Source: Heterotrichella gracilis (taxonomy: Eukaryota > Sar > Xanthophyceae > Tribonematales > Xanthonemataceae). Taken from it: 64,000 nucleotides of DNA. The translations under genes were made by a program, and so were the position numbers. The stretch is from assembly GCA_032358255.1 (NCBI GenBank), contig JAULBX010018858.1, positions 19,898 through 83,897 of the forward strand. Direction: 5' to 3'. The notes under the pieces were generated by a model, which saw only the letters and a list, made by a program, of their open reading frames with translations, made no database searches and was not told where the DNA came from. Positions 35,601-48,379 of this stretch are shown here, in pieces; position 1 is the first letter of the stretch; each line of letters starts with the position of its first letter.

Positions 35601-36966
35601 AATCCCTGCCCTCCTCCCCACCAAGCCGCGCATCCACCCCCACCCCCCACCCCCCACCTGTGAAATACTCCAGCGGCAGCCCCTCCCCCCCCCGCACCAC
35701 CACCTCCGCCACCCCATGCCCCGCCAGCAGCCCCACCACATGTGCCACCAGGGACCGCGCGGCCTCGCTGGGCACGCCCCAGGGCCCCGCACCCCCCTCC
35801 TGACGAAACAAACAAACAATAAGTGGATACGCTCCCCGTGCCATGCATGGGAGTTGGTTGAGGAGGACAAAGAGCAACGCGCGCTGCTTGGGATGAGGCA
35901 CCCACAGGCAAGCAGGACTGGAGGACACACAGTTGTGGTGGATGTGCGCCTCAAGTGGACATACGCGCACTGAACCAGAATGAGACTGCAGCCTGGTGGG
36001 ACAGCCATAAATGGTTGGCCTGAAATGCCTTGCTGCAATTTGCAACTGAAAGACATTCAGGCATGAGAGCCAGCCTCCGAGGCTGGCCACTCCCTAACGC
36101 CCTAATGACATGTGCCCATGCCCCTACCTGTTGGAAGCACAGATGCACGCAGGACAGGCCGGGCAGGCCACTGCGCTGCGCCTTGTTGGCTGCCGACAGG
36201 ATCTCCCGCTCCAGCTTGCGTGTGAGGAGTGGGTAGTCGGGCTCACGGTGGTCTGGGAGGGGAGGGGGGGTGCATAAGTTAATATTAAATGGGAGGTGCG
36301 GACGGTGAATCAGGGGGTATATTTAGCTAATTTGGGAGCTGAGTGTAGGGCTTGGGGAATGATTCAGGTGGTGGGAAGCATGTACGGAGCGCATGTGGCG
36401 CTGTGTGTGTGGGTGGTGGTGTGCGTATGGGGTGCGCAGAGCTCCGGCACCAGCGGGTTTTAGGGTTTACCTGGCGTGCGCAGCGCCAGCACCAGCACCA
36501 GCGGGGGTGCGGCTGGCCATGCGGTGCACCAGTGGTAAAGGGTTTAGGGTTAAGGGTTTACCTGGCGTGCGCAGCGCCAGCACCAGCGGGGGTGCGGCTG
36601 GCCATGCGGCGCACCAGCGGCGGCAGGCGGTGCGCGCAGCGTGGTAGGAGGGGGGGTCAAGGGAGGCGCCGATGACCTGCAACGGGAGGAAAACAGGAAT
36701 GTAAGGGAGGAAGGGGCGTGCAGGGCTTCCCGCCTTGTTTTCACCTGTCAGCAGATGTCATGCAGGCTGTGGGTGCACAAGCACAGGGTACTTGGCACAT
36801 GTATCTGACACCTTGAACAAAATAACACAGAATACATGATGGGTGTCCGCTGCAGCGTATGACGCCTTGCTGTTGCACTGCGTGTTCCCTCCCCACTCGT
36901 GCCTGCCCCCCTTGCCCCCCGTACCCTCAGTAACCCTGGCTCCAGGTCCTCCCAACCGGTACCCAT
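32692..36966 (-). CDS. F-box-like leucine-rich-repeat protein
   Basis: Probable substrate receptor of an SCF ubiquitin ligase. Exons (minus strand): 36966-36925, 36676-36562, 36252-36128, 35799-35658, 35257-34934, 34689-34415, 34125-33889, 33543-32692 (stop TGA). Every phase fits, giving 703 residues. The first two exons together make an F-box-like motif: WEDLEPGLLR, then VIGASLDPPSYHAARTACRR with a following W. The rest contains scattered leucine-rich repeats such as LTSLRLAPSS, LSHLELYVDS, LTSLGCLTHLRELRLAFG, LTSLTLTGATYLTDAFVEAV, LAALRLTG and LGRLRSLRIS, with DAGLGALASL-type AMN1/FBXL spacing. Which target it binds cannot be told. Copies of its exon edges sit in two introns (separate entries). 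The F-box match is by pattern and is weaker than the LRR call. Confidence 0.83.
34242..34378 (-). repeat. Joined partial copies of both flanking exons inside one intron
   Basis: The intron 34126-34414 holds a copy of the 5' part of the downstream exon (34242-34303 matches 34052-34115: GTGCTCCACG, GCTTGTTCACCACGCAGG). Next to it is a copy of the 3' part of the upstream exon with its donor (34321-34378 matches 34409-34467: CACCTGGG, ATATCTCCAGCAGCAGCTGG). CCCTAACCCTAAACCC joins the two, and another CCCTAAACCCTAAGCCC follows. Confidence 0.8.
36436..36538 (-). repeat. Copy of an exon end plus donor in the F-box/LRR gene
   Basis: The last part of the exon 36676-36562 with its donor (TTTACCTGGCGTGCGCAGCG on the plus strand) is repeated about 91 bp away at 36466-36538. 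A shorter trace lies at about 36434-36456. TTTAGGGTTTA motifs lie between the copies. Confidence 0.8.
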
Positions 36967-39027
36967 GGTGCTGGTGCTGGTGCTGCTGGTGGTGCTGCTG
37001 CTGCTGCTGGTGCTGGTGGCTGGGGCTGCGCCTGTCGAGGTGGTGGTGTCTCTAGTGGTGGCTATGGCTGTGGGTGGGGTGGTGGTGGTTGCCGTGGTGC
37101 TCCTTGCAGCACAGTGGCTGCACTCCTGAGCAGACGGAAGGGTGCAAGAGAGTCAGGAGGGTATACTATTTGTGCGGAGAAACCTCCCTGCAAACTCTTG
37201 CTAGTGTGCTGCCTACCCAGTGCATCAGGCACGGCAGCTGGCGCAGGCTGACTGGGCTGTCCCTAGGGTATCGTGAGCACCTCAGGGTATCTGGACCCAC
37301 TGGGTTGCCCACAGTGCACAGGGCACACAGGTGCAGGCAGGAAAATGGCTTTGTAGGATCGTCGTGCGAGTGAAAGCGCCGCCCACTGGCGGGTGTGGGT
37401 GGGGGTGGGGGTGTGGACTGTCCATACAAGGTGCGGATTAGATGTGCACTTGCAAAGGGAGCCAACTGCGGGCAAACAACAAAAGAGGCCTGGCGCCAGT
37501 GGAACACGCAGCATGGGTTTAGGATACACTGGTAGGGGTTAAGCGCAGCGAGGGTTTGGAGCAGGCACGGCGCAGGGCTATGGCAAGGGGTTATCCGGAT
37601 GTGTACATGCCAACCTCGGGACAAACAGCGTCCCAGATGCGAACCGCTGAGGTTCACTCTCACATAGGGCAAAGCAGGAGACAATATTAAGCCAGTGCAC
37701 TTTGAAAACTGACACGGCCCAATGGAACTCTGCTCAAGTAGGGGCAAGCAAGCGCGACCCATCAACACACATGTGCCTCCCGCTCGTGCAACGTGGAGAA
37801 GTCCAGCAGGCCACCCGGGGTGTGCCACCCAAGCATGCGCGCAAGACGGTGCACGGGTGCAGTGGGAGTTTCGCGGGAGGGGTGGTTGGCATAGGGTATG
37901 CGTAGGCACCTGCTCGGCTCGTCCCCCTTGGCATATGTTCGATGTGGGTGCGTGGCGCGTCATGCCCCCCCTCGGATGTGCCACCGCTGTCAGAGTCACC
38001 GAGGAAACAGCAGCAGCACTGAGGACGGATAGACGTGCAGGTGGGTGAAGAGCTGACAATCCCTTGTGGTGGTCCTTTCGTTTGTTGGCAAGTGCCCCTC
38101 AGTGTTGGTGGGGGTTACGGGGATTTTAACATGTTTGCGGGGATCACAATTGAGGAACATGCAGCCCCGTCCTTCACACTCCTTTGGTGGGTGTTTTCTC
38201 GCAAGCAAAACGTTTGAGGCACGCTCGTACTTGGGACCACACCCGGACAGCTAGTTAAGTTGTGTATTAGTCCGTCTTCTACTTCGAGTGCAGTACGCGA
38301 TACCAGGCAGCGACATCCAACCAGACGCAGCCTCCATATGCATGCATGTGCGGTCTGCGCAGCCAAACCACCGCTACTACCTTTTCCGCTGCACGCAACT
38401 GTACACGCCTTCCCTCTGTGCCTGGTTTCTAACCGTTAATAGCACTTCAAGCAGCCTCGTCAGCAGCGCGTTAGTCGAGCACAGCGTGGAGCAGAGCGCA
38501 CCCTCCCCCACAGCGGCTGCACCCCCTGCAGGTTAACACAGCCAACCGCACCGCCCCGTGTTCGCCACAGACACTCGGTGCTGACGGTTACCCCAAGCCT
38601 GTGTGCGATGGTTGTCTTGGGCGGGCAGCGGTGCCCTGCCGGCGGGGCTGTATGTGGCCACCAGCTCTCCAGCCACCACCTCCTCTTCCAGTGCAGGGGG
38701 AGTAACACACGCACACGGTACGGCGTGGCTCCTAGGGGTCCCTGTATGTGCTGCTAATGAGCTGGTGTGCAGAGTCTGCGCAGCACCCTGCGTAGCGGCT
38801 TGTGTGCTGCTCAGGCACGAACCCTGCAGAACCCTTGCGTAGGGTTTGAGGACTTGTAGCTCCGGTCAGCCCTTGCTATGCCATGCGCTACCTGCACCCT
38901 TTTCATGCCCTGTAGTTGCTTGCGGCACAGGCTCCACTTGTAGAAAACCTTGAAGGGGGTTGTGTGCCGGGCCTACTTGTACAGTACCCTAGCTAGGGTT
39001 TTTGACGTTTGGTGCGTGGTGGCGCAG
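36967..39027. other. Divergent intergenic region
   Basis: It lies between the divergent starts of the F-box/LRR gene and the helicase gene, so promoters of both are expected. Near 36963-37110 the plus strand is a CTG/GTG-rich low-complexity run. Unassigned 5' exons of the helicase, including a transit peptide, may lie between 38000 and 39000, but no frame is convincing. Confidence 0.45.
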
Positions 39028-42000
39028 GTCTATGCGCAGGATAGCCCCCACCTCCCAGCAGCAGCAGTACCAGGAACGGAATGCAGGGTGAGTGCGGTGC
39101 TTAGGCCATATCTGAAAAGTCTAAACCCTAAACCCTAAACCCTAAAGAGTGGTTTGCCCTGGGACTGTGCACAACTGTCCCTGGTGCTCTCACGGGTTGT
39201 TGGTTGCCCGCCTGTGCTTGCGCCAGCTGTCATGGGATCATGGTGTTTAGGGTTTAGGGTGGACAAGCTGTAAGATGGGGTCGGTATCACAGGGGCCAAA
39301 TCTGCATGGCCTCAAGTGCTTCTCATCCACGCCTAAGTGCGCTGCTTAGGCCCCCCTGCTTGCCCACCACACGCACAGCCCGCATGCACAGGATTGTGCA
39401 CTGTCACATCCACATACACCCCCACGTGCACAGCCAAACACCCACACGCAATCCCCACATGCGCAGGCACACGCACCCCTCAAGTGCTCAACCACGCGCA
39501 CCTTCATGCACCTGTCAAATCTGGCAACGTGCTCAACCATGTGCACCACCACATGTGAAGAAAAGCTTGCCTTTCACCCACACCCACACCCATGTGCACG
39601 TGGCCCTGCAGGGGGGCTGGTGGATCCTCCCCAGGGGGTGCCAGCCAGGTGAGCCAAGGGGAGCAGAGGCGCAAGCAGCGATACGGGGAGGTGGCGCAGT
39701 CCTACAGGGCGCCACATCAGCGGGGGGCGCCAGGTGGCAGGGGTGGGGGCAGGGGAGGAGGCAGGGGCGGCGGCAGGGGGGGCGCAAGGGAGGGAGGCAG
39801 AGAAGGGGCCAGGGAGGGGGCCAGGAGGTGGGAGGATGCAGGCAGCGGGGACAGGCCACGCGGCGTACCACCCCCCAGGTAAAACCCTACACCCTAAACC
39901 CCAAACCCTTAAGTATACTGCTCATGAGTGAAAACTTGAAGGCCAAGCGGCGTACTGCTTACCAGGTGAAAGCGCCTGCATCTGTTGACCTGTACCCTTG
40001 TAGGGTGTTACACCCCAGCCACCATACCCATGTCACCTCCCCTGCAATGCCCTGACTTCCTACATTCGTACTGCGCACCCAAACCCAAACAACTCCCTGC
40101 CATCCCCTGTGCCCCCAGGGAGGTAGTCCCCATCCTGCACCAGGGCGATGGCCTCAGCGCCACCTCCTTCCATCGCGCATGTGGGCCAAAAAATAAACCC
40201 TAAACCCTAAACTCTAAGCTTCTCCTGTTCCTAGGGAGGTGGTCCCCATCCTAAGCCAGGGCGATGGCCCCAGCGCCACTTTCTTCACATTGCGCATGTA
40301 GGCCAAAAAAAAACCCTAAATCTAAACCCTAAACTCGTGCGTCCCCAAGGAAGGTGGTACCAAGTCTGCGCCAAAGGGTTGGCCTCATCACCTCCTCCTC
40401 CCCGTGCACGTGGGCCAAAATACAACCCTAACCGTAAACCCTAAACCCTGACACCTGCGTCCCCAGGGAGGTGGTCCCCATCCTGCGCCAGGGCGACGGC
40501 CCCAGCGCCACCTTTTTCACGTCGCGCACCTGGGCCAAGCTGGGGCTGGCGCCACCCATGCAGCAGGCATTGGAAAACGTGGGCGCAGCCAGGCCCAGCC
40601 ACATACAGGTGGGTGGTGCATGGTGCGTGGTGGTGTGCGGGAGGGGTGCGTAATACAAGTAGGATAAAAGAGTGCAGTAATGGGACGTGGTAGCCTTGGT
40701 GGAATGGAGTCTAACCCTGAGGCTGTCCTTGACCTGCAACTTTCAGAGCAAGCAGTGGAGTGTTGCAGACATCAAGTTGGGCCGCCATTCGGCAAACTTT
40801 ACAGGCGCAATGGCAAGCGGCACCCTCGTACAGCAAGTTTGGCCCATGCGCAGCTAACTTACCGACCTGCAACTTTTCAGCAAGCAGTGGAGTATTGCAG
40901 ACAGTGGAGTATTGCAGACACCAAGTTGGGCCCCCATTCGGATAACTATTTTGTACCCAGGCGCTGTTATTGCTTAAAAATTATGTTTTTGTTCCTGCAG
41001 TGAATGGATTTTTACAATATGATTCAACACTTTGTTTATTACCTGGCTTTTTTTTGTATATTGCTTTATTTTGCAACCCCTCCCAGGCGCTTGCCTGCGA
41101 CCTCCTCTCCAGCCGCCCCCAGCATGCCATCATGGCGAGCCACGCAGGCAGCGGCACTAAACCCTAAACCCTAAACCCTAAAACCCTAAACCCTAAACCC
41201 TGGCCTACCCAGAAACCCTACTACCAAAAGGAGTCCCCTTTTTTTTTAATTTGTTTACTGTGTACTTGCTGCAGGCGCTTGCCTATGACCTCCTCTCCTC
41301 CCGCCCCCAGCACGCCATCGTTGCCGACCACGCAGGCAGCGGCAAGACCCTGGCCTACCTCATCCCGCTGGTGGAGGGGCTGTGGCGCGAGGAGCAGGAG
41401 GCGGGCAGGAAGATGACCCAGCCATACAGGCCCAGGGCGGTGGTGGTGGCGCCCACGTCAGGTGAGGGGGTGTAGGTTGGAAGCGACAACGTGCCGGGCT
41501 TGCACTTTTTGTCTTTACTGAAGAACCCTCACAAATAAAATAAAACCAGGAACTGTGTACTTGTGGTATTGATAGAAATGGAGCTTGTTGACCCTATCCT
41601 AAACCCTGAAACCCTAATGGGATTTGAGCCCACTGACCCAAGGCCAAACTCTACATTCTACACCCTCAGGGGTGTACATTAAACCTTATATGTACATGTG
41701 TACTGAATCTGATACCATGTGGCCCAAGCATCTCGTCTCACTTGTTTACCCTCCTTACCCCCCACCCCACCCACCACCACCACCCCACCCCTCGCAGAGC
41801 TGTGCAGCCAGGTAGTCCGCGTGGCGCGCGCCCTCTCCACCACCCTCCCCTTCCGCTCCTACGCCCTCACGGGGGGCCACAAGTGGGGGCCACAGAAGGA
41901 GGCACTGGAGTACGGCGTCGACCTGCTGGTGGCGACACCTGGCAGGCTGGCGGAGCACATGAAGGCGGGCAGTGTGGACCTGGGGGGTTGCGGGGTGGTG

Positions 42001-44595
42001 GTGCTGGACGAGGTGGATGTGCTGCTGGATGAGTGGGGGGCAATGGTGGCGGGTTGTGAGGTGGTGGTGCCGACCGAGGTGGGTGTGGCGCTGGGGTGTG
42101 GGGGTGGTGGGCTGTCAACGTAGATGTAGTTGGTGTGCTGTGGCTGTGTGGTTGTGGATTGTGCATGGCCTGTGGGTGGACTGTGGGGGATAGAGAGTAC
42201 ATGTGGGGATGGTCTGGATCAGGGCAGGGCGTGCCACTTGTAGTACCATCCCCTTCCCATCCACACCCCACCCTCAGCCTGAGGAGATGATTCCCTTGGT
42301 CCATGCACTTTGTGTAACCACCCCCACACACCCCACCGCGCACGCTCCCTCACCCCAACCCCCACCCCCCCACCAGGTGATGCGGCCGCCTTTGCAGAGC
42401 AGGTGGCGCCCATCCGCGCCGCCGCCCCCCCCACCACCCGCTTTGTGTTTGTCACCGCCACCCTGCCGGAGCACATGTACCACCAGCTGCAGGAGGAGTA
42501 TGCGGGCCTGGGGGCGGCAATGGGGCCCGGCCTGCACTGCACGGCGCCAGGTGGGTGGTGGGGGATGGTGGTGGTGGTGAGTGGGGTGCGGTGTGCGGGG
42601 GCCGAATTATGCAGGATGTACATGTTGCCTACCCCTTAGCAAGCGGTGTTGTCCTGGAACAAGTCAGTTCACTCCAAGATTACTCCAAGAAATATCCCAG
42701 CTATTTTCTTCTGCCTCCTCAAGTGTCGCCAAGGAGCGCCGCAGCTAAACATCATATCACCTTTCCCAAGCGTGGATTTAGGGTTTTCAAACCTAAACCC
42801 TAAACACCCACGCCCTCTGAGTGTCCTCACACAGAAAATTTGCAACACACTAACCCCTCCCCTGATCTTCTTTAAAGGCGTGGAGGAGCAGCTGATCGAC
42901 TGCAGCGGCGGCGAGGACATCAACGAAGACACCGGTTTTGAGCGCAAGTCCATCGCCCTCATAGCCTGCCTGGAGGAGCACAAGGCGCAGCGCAGCATCG
43001 TGTTCTGCAACAAGATCGAGGCCTGCCGCAAGGTGGAAAACCTGCTGCGGAGGAAGTACGAGGACGGGGGGGTGGAGGTGCTGGCGTACCACGCGGCCAT
43101 CAGGGATGAGCTGCGGAAGGAGAATCTGCAGGTGGGTGGGTGGGTGCGGGGGGTTGGCGGGGGGTTGGGGGGGGAATGATAAGACAATATCATTAGGGAT
43201 GAGCTGACGCAGGAGAATCTGCAGGTGGTGGGTGGTTTGGAGATGGTGGTGTGTGTGTGTGGAGGATATTACCACAAGGGATGAGCTGAGGAACGAGAAC
43301 CTGCAGGTGGGTGTCGGGGCGGGTGGTGTGGTGCTTGTCCTCTGTGAATGGGGGCTGCACGTTTGGCTGTACTGCTGAGGCTATTTCATGGCGCCACAAA
43401 GGGGGGTCTCGCCAGGGTTGACTCGAGTACCTATGCACGTATGGCTTGCAAACCCTTGATAGGGCTCATGCCATTACTAAGCCCTAAAATTTCGCGTGCC
43501 CACTGTCGTTATCTGGTGTGTCTCCGCGTCTGCCACCACCCACAGCCAGAAATTCCACCTTGCCATCCCCCACCTGACACGCACATCCACCCTCCCTCTC
43601 CCCCCCCCCGCAGAACTTCCTGCGCCCCCCTAACAGCCCCAACAGCCCCCGCATGGTGCTGGTGTGCACAGACAGGGCCTCAAGGGGGGTGGACAGCGCG
43701 TGGGTGGAGCATGTGGTGCTGTTTGATTTCCCCCGGGACCCCAGCGAGTATGTGCGGAGGGTGGGGAGGACGGCCAGGGGCGCGGGCGGCAGGGGGGTGG
43801 TGTCGGTGCTGGTGCTGGGGAGGCAGGTGGGTGGCGGGTGGCGGGGAGGGGGGGGCGATTTGTGTGCATGGCGGTTTAGGCCATGCATGTGCTGCAGCAT
43901 GTGTTTTGGTTGTGTGGAACCCACTGTGCATGAGGCGCCCGCCACTCAAATTGACAAGCAGGCAGCCTGTCCTTAAACGGGCGCGTTGGGTACAAGGGTT
44001 TACCTAGGGTCTTGACCAGCGTCCGCAGGTCCGCCTGGCCACCCTGTAGGGTTATACAGGGTATTGCTTTGTTTATTTAGGGTACTGCTAGGGTTTTGAC
44101 CAGGGTTTGTGCAGCAGGTTTGCCTGGACATCCTTGACAGCAACCAGAAGGCCTATGGTTACCTCGGCTGCCATAATGGTTTTCAAGGGTATCACTAGAG
44201 TTTTGACCAGGGTTTTCTGCTGCAGGTTTTCCTTGCCAAGGACATCCTTGACCGCAACCAGAAGGCCTAGGCTTTTCCTAGGCTATCATCAGGGTTCCCT
44301 AAGGATATCGTTAGGGTTTTGACCAGGGTTTCTGCTGCAGGTTCGCCTTGCCAAGGACATCCTTGACCGCAACCAGAAGGGCCTGCCCATACACAAGGTA
44401 CCCCTGGCCCTGCCCAGGAGTGAGGTGCTGTATGCCGGGGATGGGAGCCAGCGGGATCGTGATGGGCGGGAGCCCAGTGGGACCCCGGTGGGGGGGGTGG
44501 CTGGGGTGGGGAGGGGGGTGGGGGTTCTGGGTGGGGAGGATGAGGAGGATGAGTATGGGGTGGGGAGTGGGGATGATGAGGAGGACTGGGATTGA
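39028..44595 (+). CDS. DEAD-box RNA helicase, chloroplast RH50-like
   Basis: ATP-dependent RNA helicase; the plant RH50 relative acts in chloroplast rRNA maturation. Exons: 39028-39087, 39612-39878, 40467-40608, 41275-41461, 41798-42055, 42377-42550, 42878-43131, 43614-43826, 44341-44595 (stop TGA). All are phase-consistent, giving about 601 residues from the in-exon ATG at 39032. Residues 20-108 are RGG-rich. Core motifs follow: [12 protein letters not shown] and RPSHIQ (Q-motif region), ADHAGSGKT (I), PTSELCSQV (Ia), ATPGRL (Ib), VLDEVDVLL (II, DEVD), FVTATLP (III, TAT for SAT), [16 protein letters not shown] (IV), [11 protein letters not shown] (V), [11 protein letters not shown] (VI). [18 protein letters not shown] and [18 protein letters not shown] are the features that point to RH50. 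The tail is acidic. No transit peptide was found, so upstream exons may be missing. TGTAA at 44742 is a candidate polyadenylation signal. Confidence 0.93.
39121..39146. repeat. Interstitial telomere-like tract (CCCTAAA)
   Basis: More than three perfect CCCTAAA heptamers, inside the intron after the first assigned helicase exon. Confidence 0.9.
40119..40466 (+). repeat. Three non-functional copies of a helicase exon start, period about 116 bp
   Basis: Units begin at about 40119, 40235 and 40351; the real exon begins at 40467. Each unit starts with an acceptor-like CAG/TAG/AAG and GGAGGTGGTCCCCATCCTG-like sequence. It runs about 70-80 bases through CCAGCGCCAC to TGGGCCAA, then breaks into AAACCCTAAACCCTAAAC and a short C-rich stretch before the next unit. 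The TAA triplets in the CCCTAAA part close the reading frame of each copy. Confidence 0.88.
40735..40945 (+). repeat. Two-copy tandem repeat in a helicase intron
   Basis: GACCTGCAACTTT...CAAGCAGTGGAGT.TTGCAGACA.CAAGTTGGG..CCATTCGG occurs at about 40731-40795 and again at about 40865-40945. In the second copy a 16-base piece (CAGTGGAGTATTGCAGA) is itself doubled. Confidence 0.75.
41087..41157 (+). repeat. Truncated copy of the Walker A exon start
   Basis: With its CAG acceptor, it copies the first 71 bases of the exon starting at 41275, 188 bp upstream. It encodes [20 protein letters not shown], then GSG. It breaks inside the Walker A motif and continues directly into a seven-unit CCCTAAA tract whose first TAA ends the frame. 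Splicing to it would give a helicase lacking the ATP-binding lysine. Confidence 0.88.
41156..41202. repeat. Longest interstitial telomere-like tract (CCCTAAA)n
   Basis: Six to seven CCCTAAA heptamers, one with an extra A, fused to the broken exon copy before it. Confidence 0.92.
43175..43306 (+). repeat. Two copies of an exon end plus donor in a helicase intron
   Basis: GGGATGAGCTG..GGAGAATCTGCAGGTGG, the end of the exon stopping at 43131 with its donor, recurs ending at 43224 and at 43306 (offsets about 93 and 82). The copies keep the splice donor but carry substitutions. No telomere-like tract separates these copies. Confidence 0.85.
44029..44290 (+). repeat. Three degraded copies of the last helicase exon start
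   Basis: Acceptor-like GCAG followed by GTT..CCTTGCCAAGGACATCC, the start of the exon at 44341, recurs at 44226 (best), 44118 and, weakly, 44029. GGGTTTTGACCAGGGTTT precedes the copies, and TTTAGGG-related words lie between them. Each copy that reaches that far stops after AACCAGAAGG. Confidence 0.82.
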
Positions 44596-45284
44596 TTGTG
44601 TGAAAGAGCTGGGGGTGGTACGTGGGGTGGGGTGGGGTGGGGGTGGAGTTTGGTGGGATGGCGGGAGTGACAGGACTGAGGCACAAGAAAAAGGCCCACA
44701 AGGAATAGGGCGGGGGAAGAACGAACGAGACAAAAACGAAGTGTAATGAGAAGGGAGTACGCCAACATACAAACATCGCATCCCAGATGCCTGACCATGC
44801 CAGCACATGGGTCGGTGCAGCAGCTGCATCGCCAACCCCGTTCTGGCTGCCGGTGGACTGGTGCAGATGCGTGCCACGGTGTTGTGCGCTTTGTCTGCAC
44901 TTGTACGTCACGCTGTTGCTCAGCCAAAAAGGGTGTGTGACGTACGTGGTTTGTAAAGCTCTGCTGGTACAGTTTGTCCGCTTTTGCCAGCATGCCGCTG
45001 CCGCGCAGCTACGGTGCACCTCGTTGGCGCTTTGTTGTGAAAACCCTGATGTAAAGGTTCCTTCATCTCTTGGGAGGAAACAGCTATAGATAGCCGCTGG
45101 AAACTACTTAACCCTCAAAGCCACGGCAACACATCCACCAACTCTTCCTAGTATTGCTCAACCAAGTGGCTGCCACAGTAAGCAACCCAATCCAACTTTT
45201 TTCGCATCCTGCCACTCCTCTTTCGAGTCCAAGACTTATTCGCCCACTACTACTCTGCGACAGAGCCCGAAACACTCGAAAGCC
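44596..45284. other. Intergenic region between tandem genes
   Basis: It holds the helicase 3' flank (GGGGTGG-rich for about 60 bases) and the promoter side of the reductase gene. No additional gene and no clear core-promoter element were seen. Confidence 0.5.
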
Positions 45285-47559
<2,275 letters not shown>

Positions 47560-48379
47560 AGGGGCAGGCGGGTGATGGGGGGGAGGGTGGGATAGATGCA
47601 CCCTCAGGCTGTTTACTGCTCGGAACTGAGTACTAATTTTAATTTTCGTTTGAACCATTACTATACATATGCGCTATTAGCAGCTACCATGCTTGTCCGA
47701 CAAGGTCCTTGAGCAACTGCATAGATGCGTGTTTGATGTTGATCTAGGCTCATGCAGGAGCCAGCGCGGGGCTTGCTTGTATCATCATGTTGACAATTTT
47801 TTCTTGCGGTATCATTGGCGGTCTAGCATCTTTTTATTCCTTCAAGACATTAATATTGCTGATCTTCCCAAGTTCCCCTGTCATTACTATCTTGAATTTA
47901 CAGCGCACGTGTGATTGCAGTAATCGATCCATGAGTGAAGTAAATAGAAAAGTATGATAGCTCAGTAATTGAACATTCTGCAGTTGACCAAGTTTACAAT
48001 CAATTGTAATAATAATAGAAGCTGCTATACAGTATTGTATGACTCAGTTGCCAGCAGATGACAGCATGTAATATGCCGAGGGCCTCTACAGCTTGCAAAC
48101 GTTAGAGGAGAGAAGGAACATTTTCAATGCTTGCAATAAAAGCAGTGGGCGTTTACACACTTCAGTACAATGCCATTGCAATCATGGCCTATGCAGCATG
48201 TTGGGATGCTTGCTGGGGCCCGTTGCGAAAAGAAAGTAGGAGGAAATGGGGTGACAGCCACACACCGATAGAAACTCGTCATGGCAATGCGACGACATAA
48301 CATCATGGCAAACGCATTACGCAACTGATCAATGGCCCAAGATTTTGATCACGCTCCTTTCAGCACAAAATTGCCCTCA
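47560..48379. other. Convergent intergenic region, no gene recognised
   Basis: AT-rich sequence holding the 3' flanks of two convergent genes. TTGTAATAATAATAG near 48004 includes a TGTAA motif, but it is distant from the reductase stop. Confidence 0.5.

Noticed and set aside
37166-38059. 297-codon open frame on the minus strand
   Set aside because: The composition (Cys, His, Pro, Arg spread evenly) follows the GC-rich background. No domain, no hydrophobic pattern and no splice context support it.
41087-41157. Apparent helicase motif I exon
   Set aside because: It stops before the Walker lysine and enters a CCCTAAA tract. The copy at 41275 carries the complete motif and fits the phase.
41156-41202. 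Telomere-like tract considered as a chromosome end
   Set aside because: Only six to seven heptamers, flanked on both sides by the same gene; many similar short tracts occur across the window.
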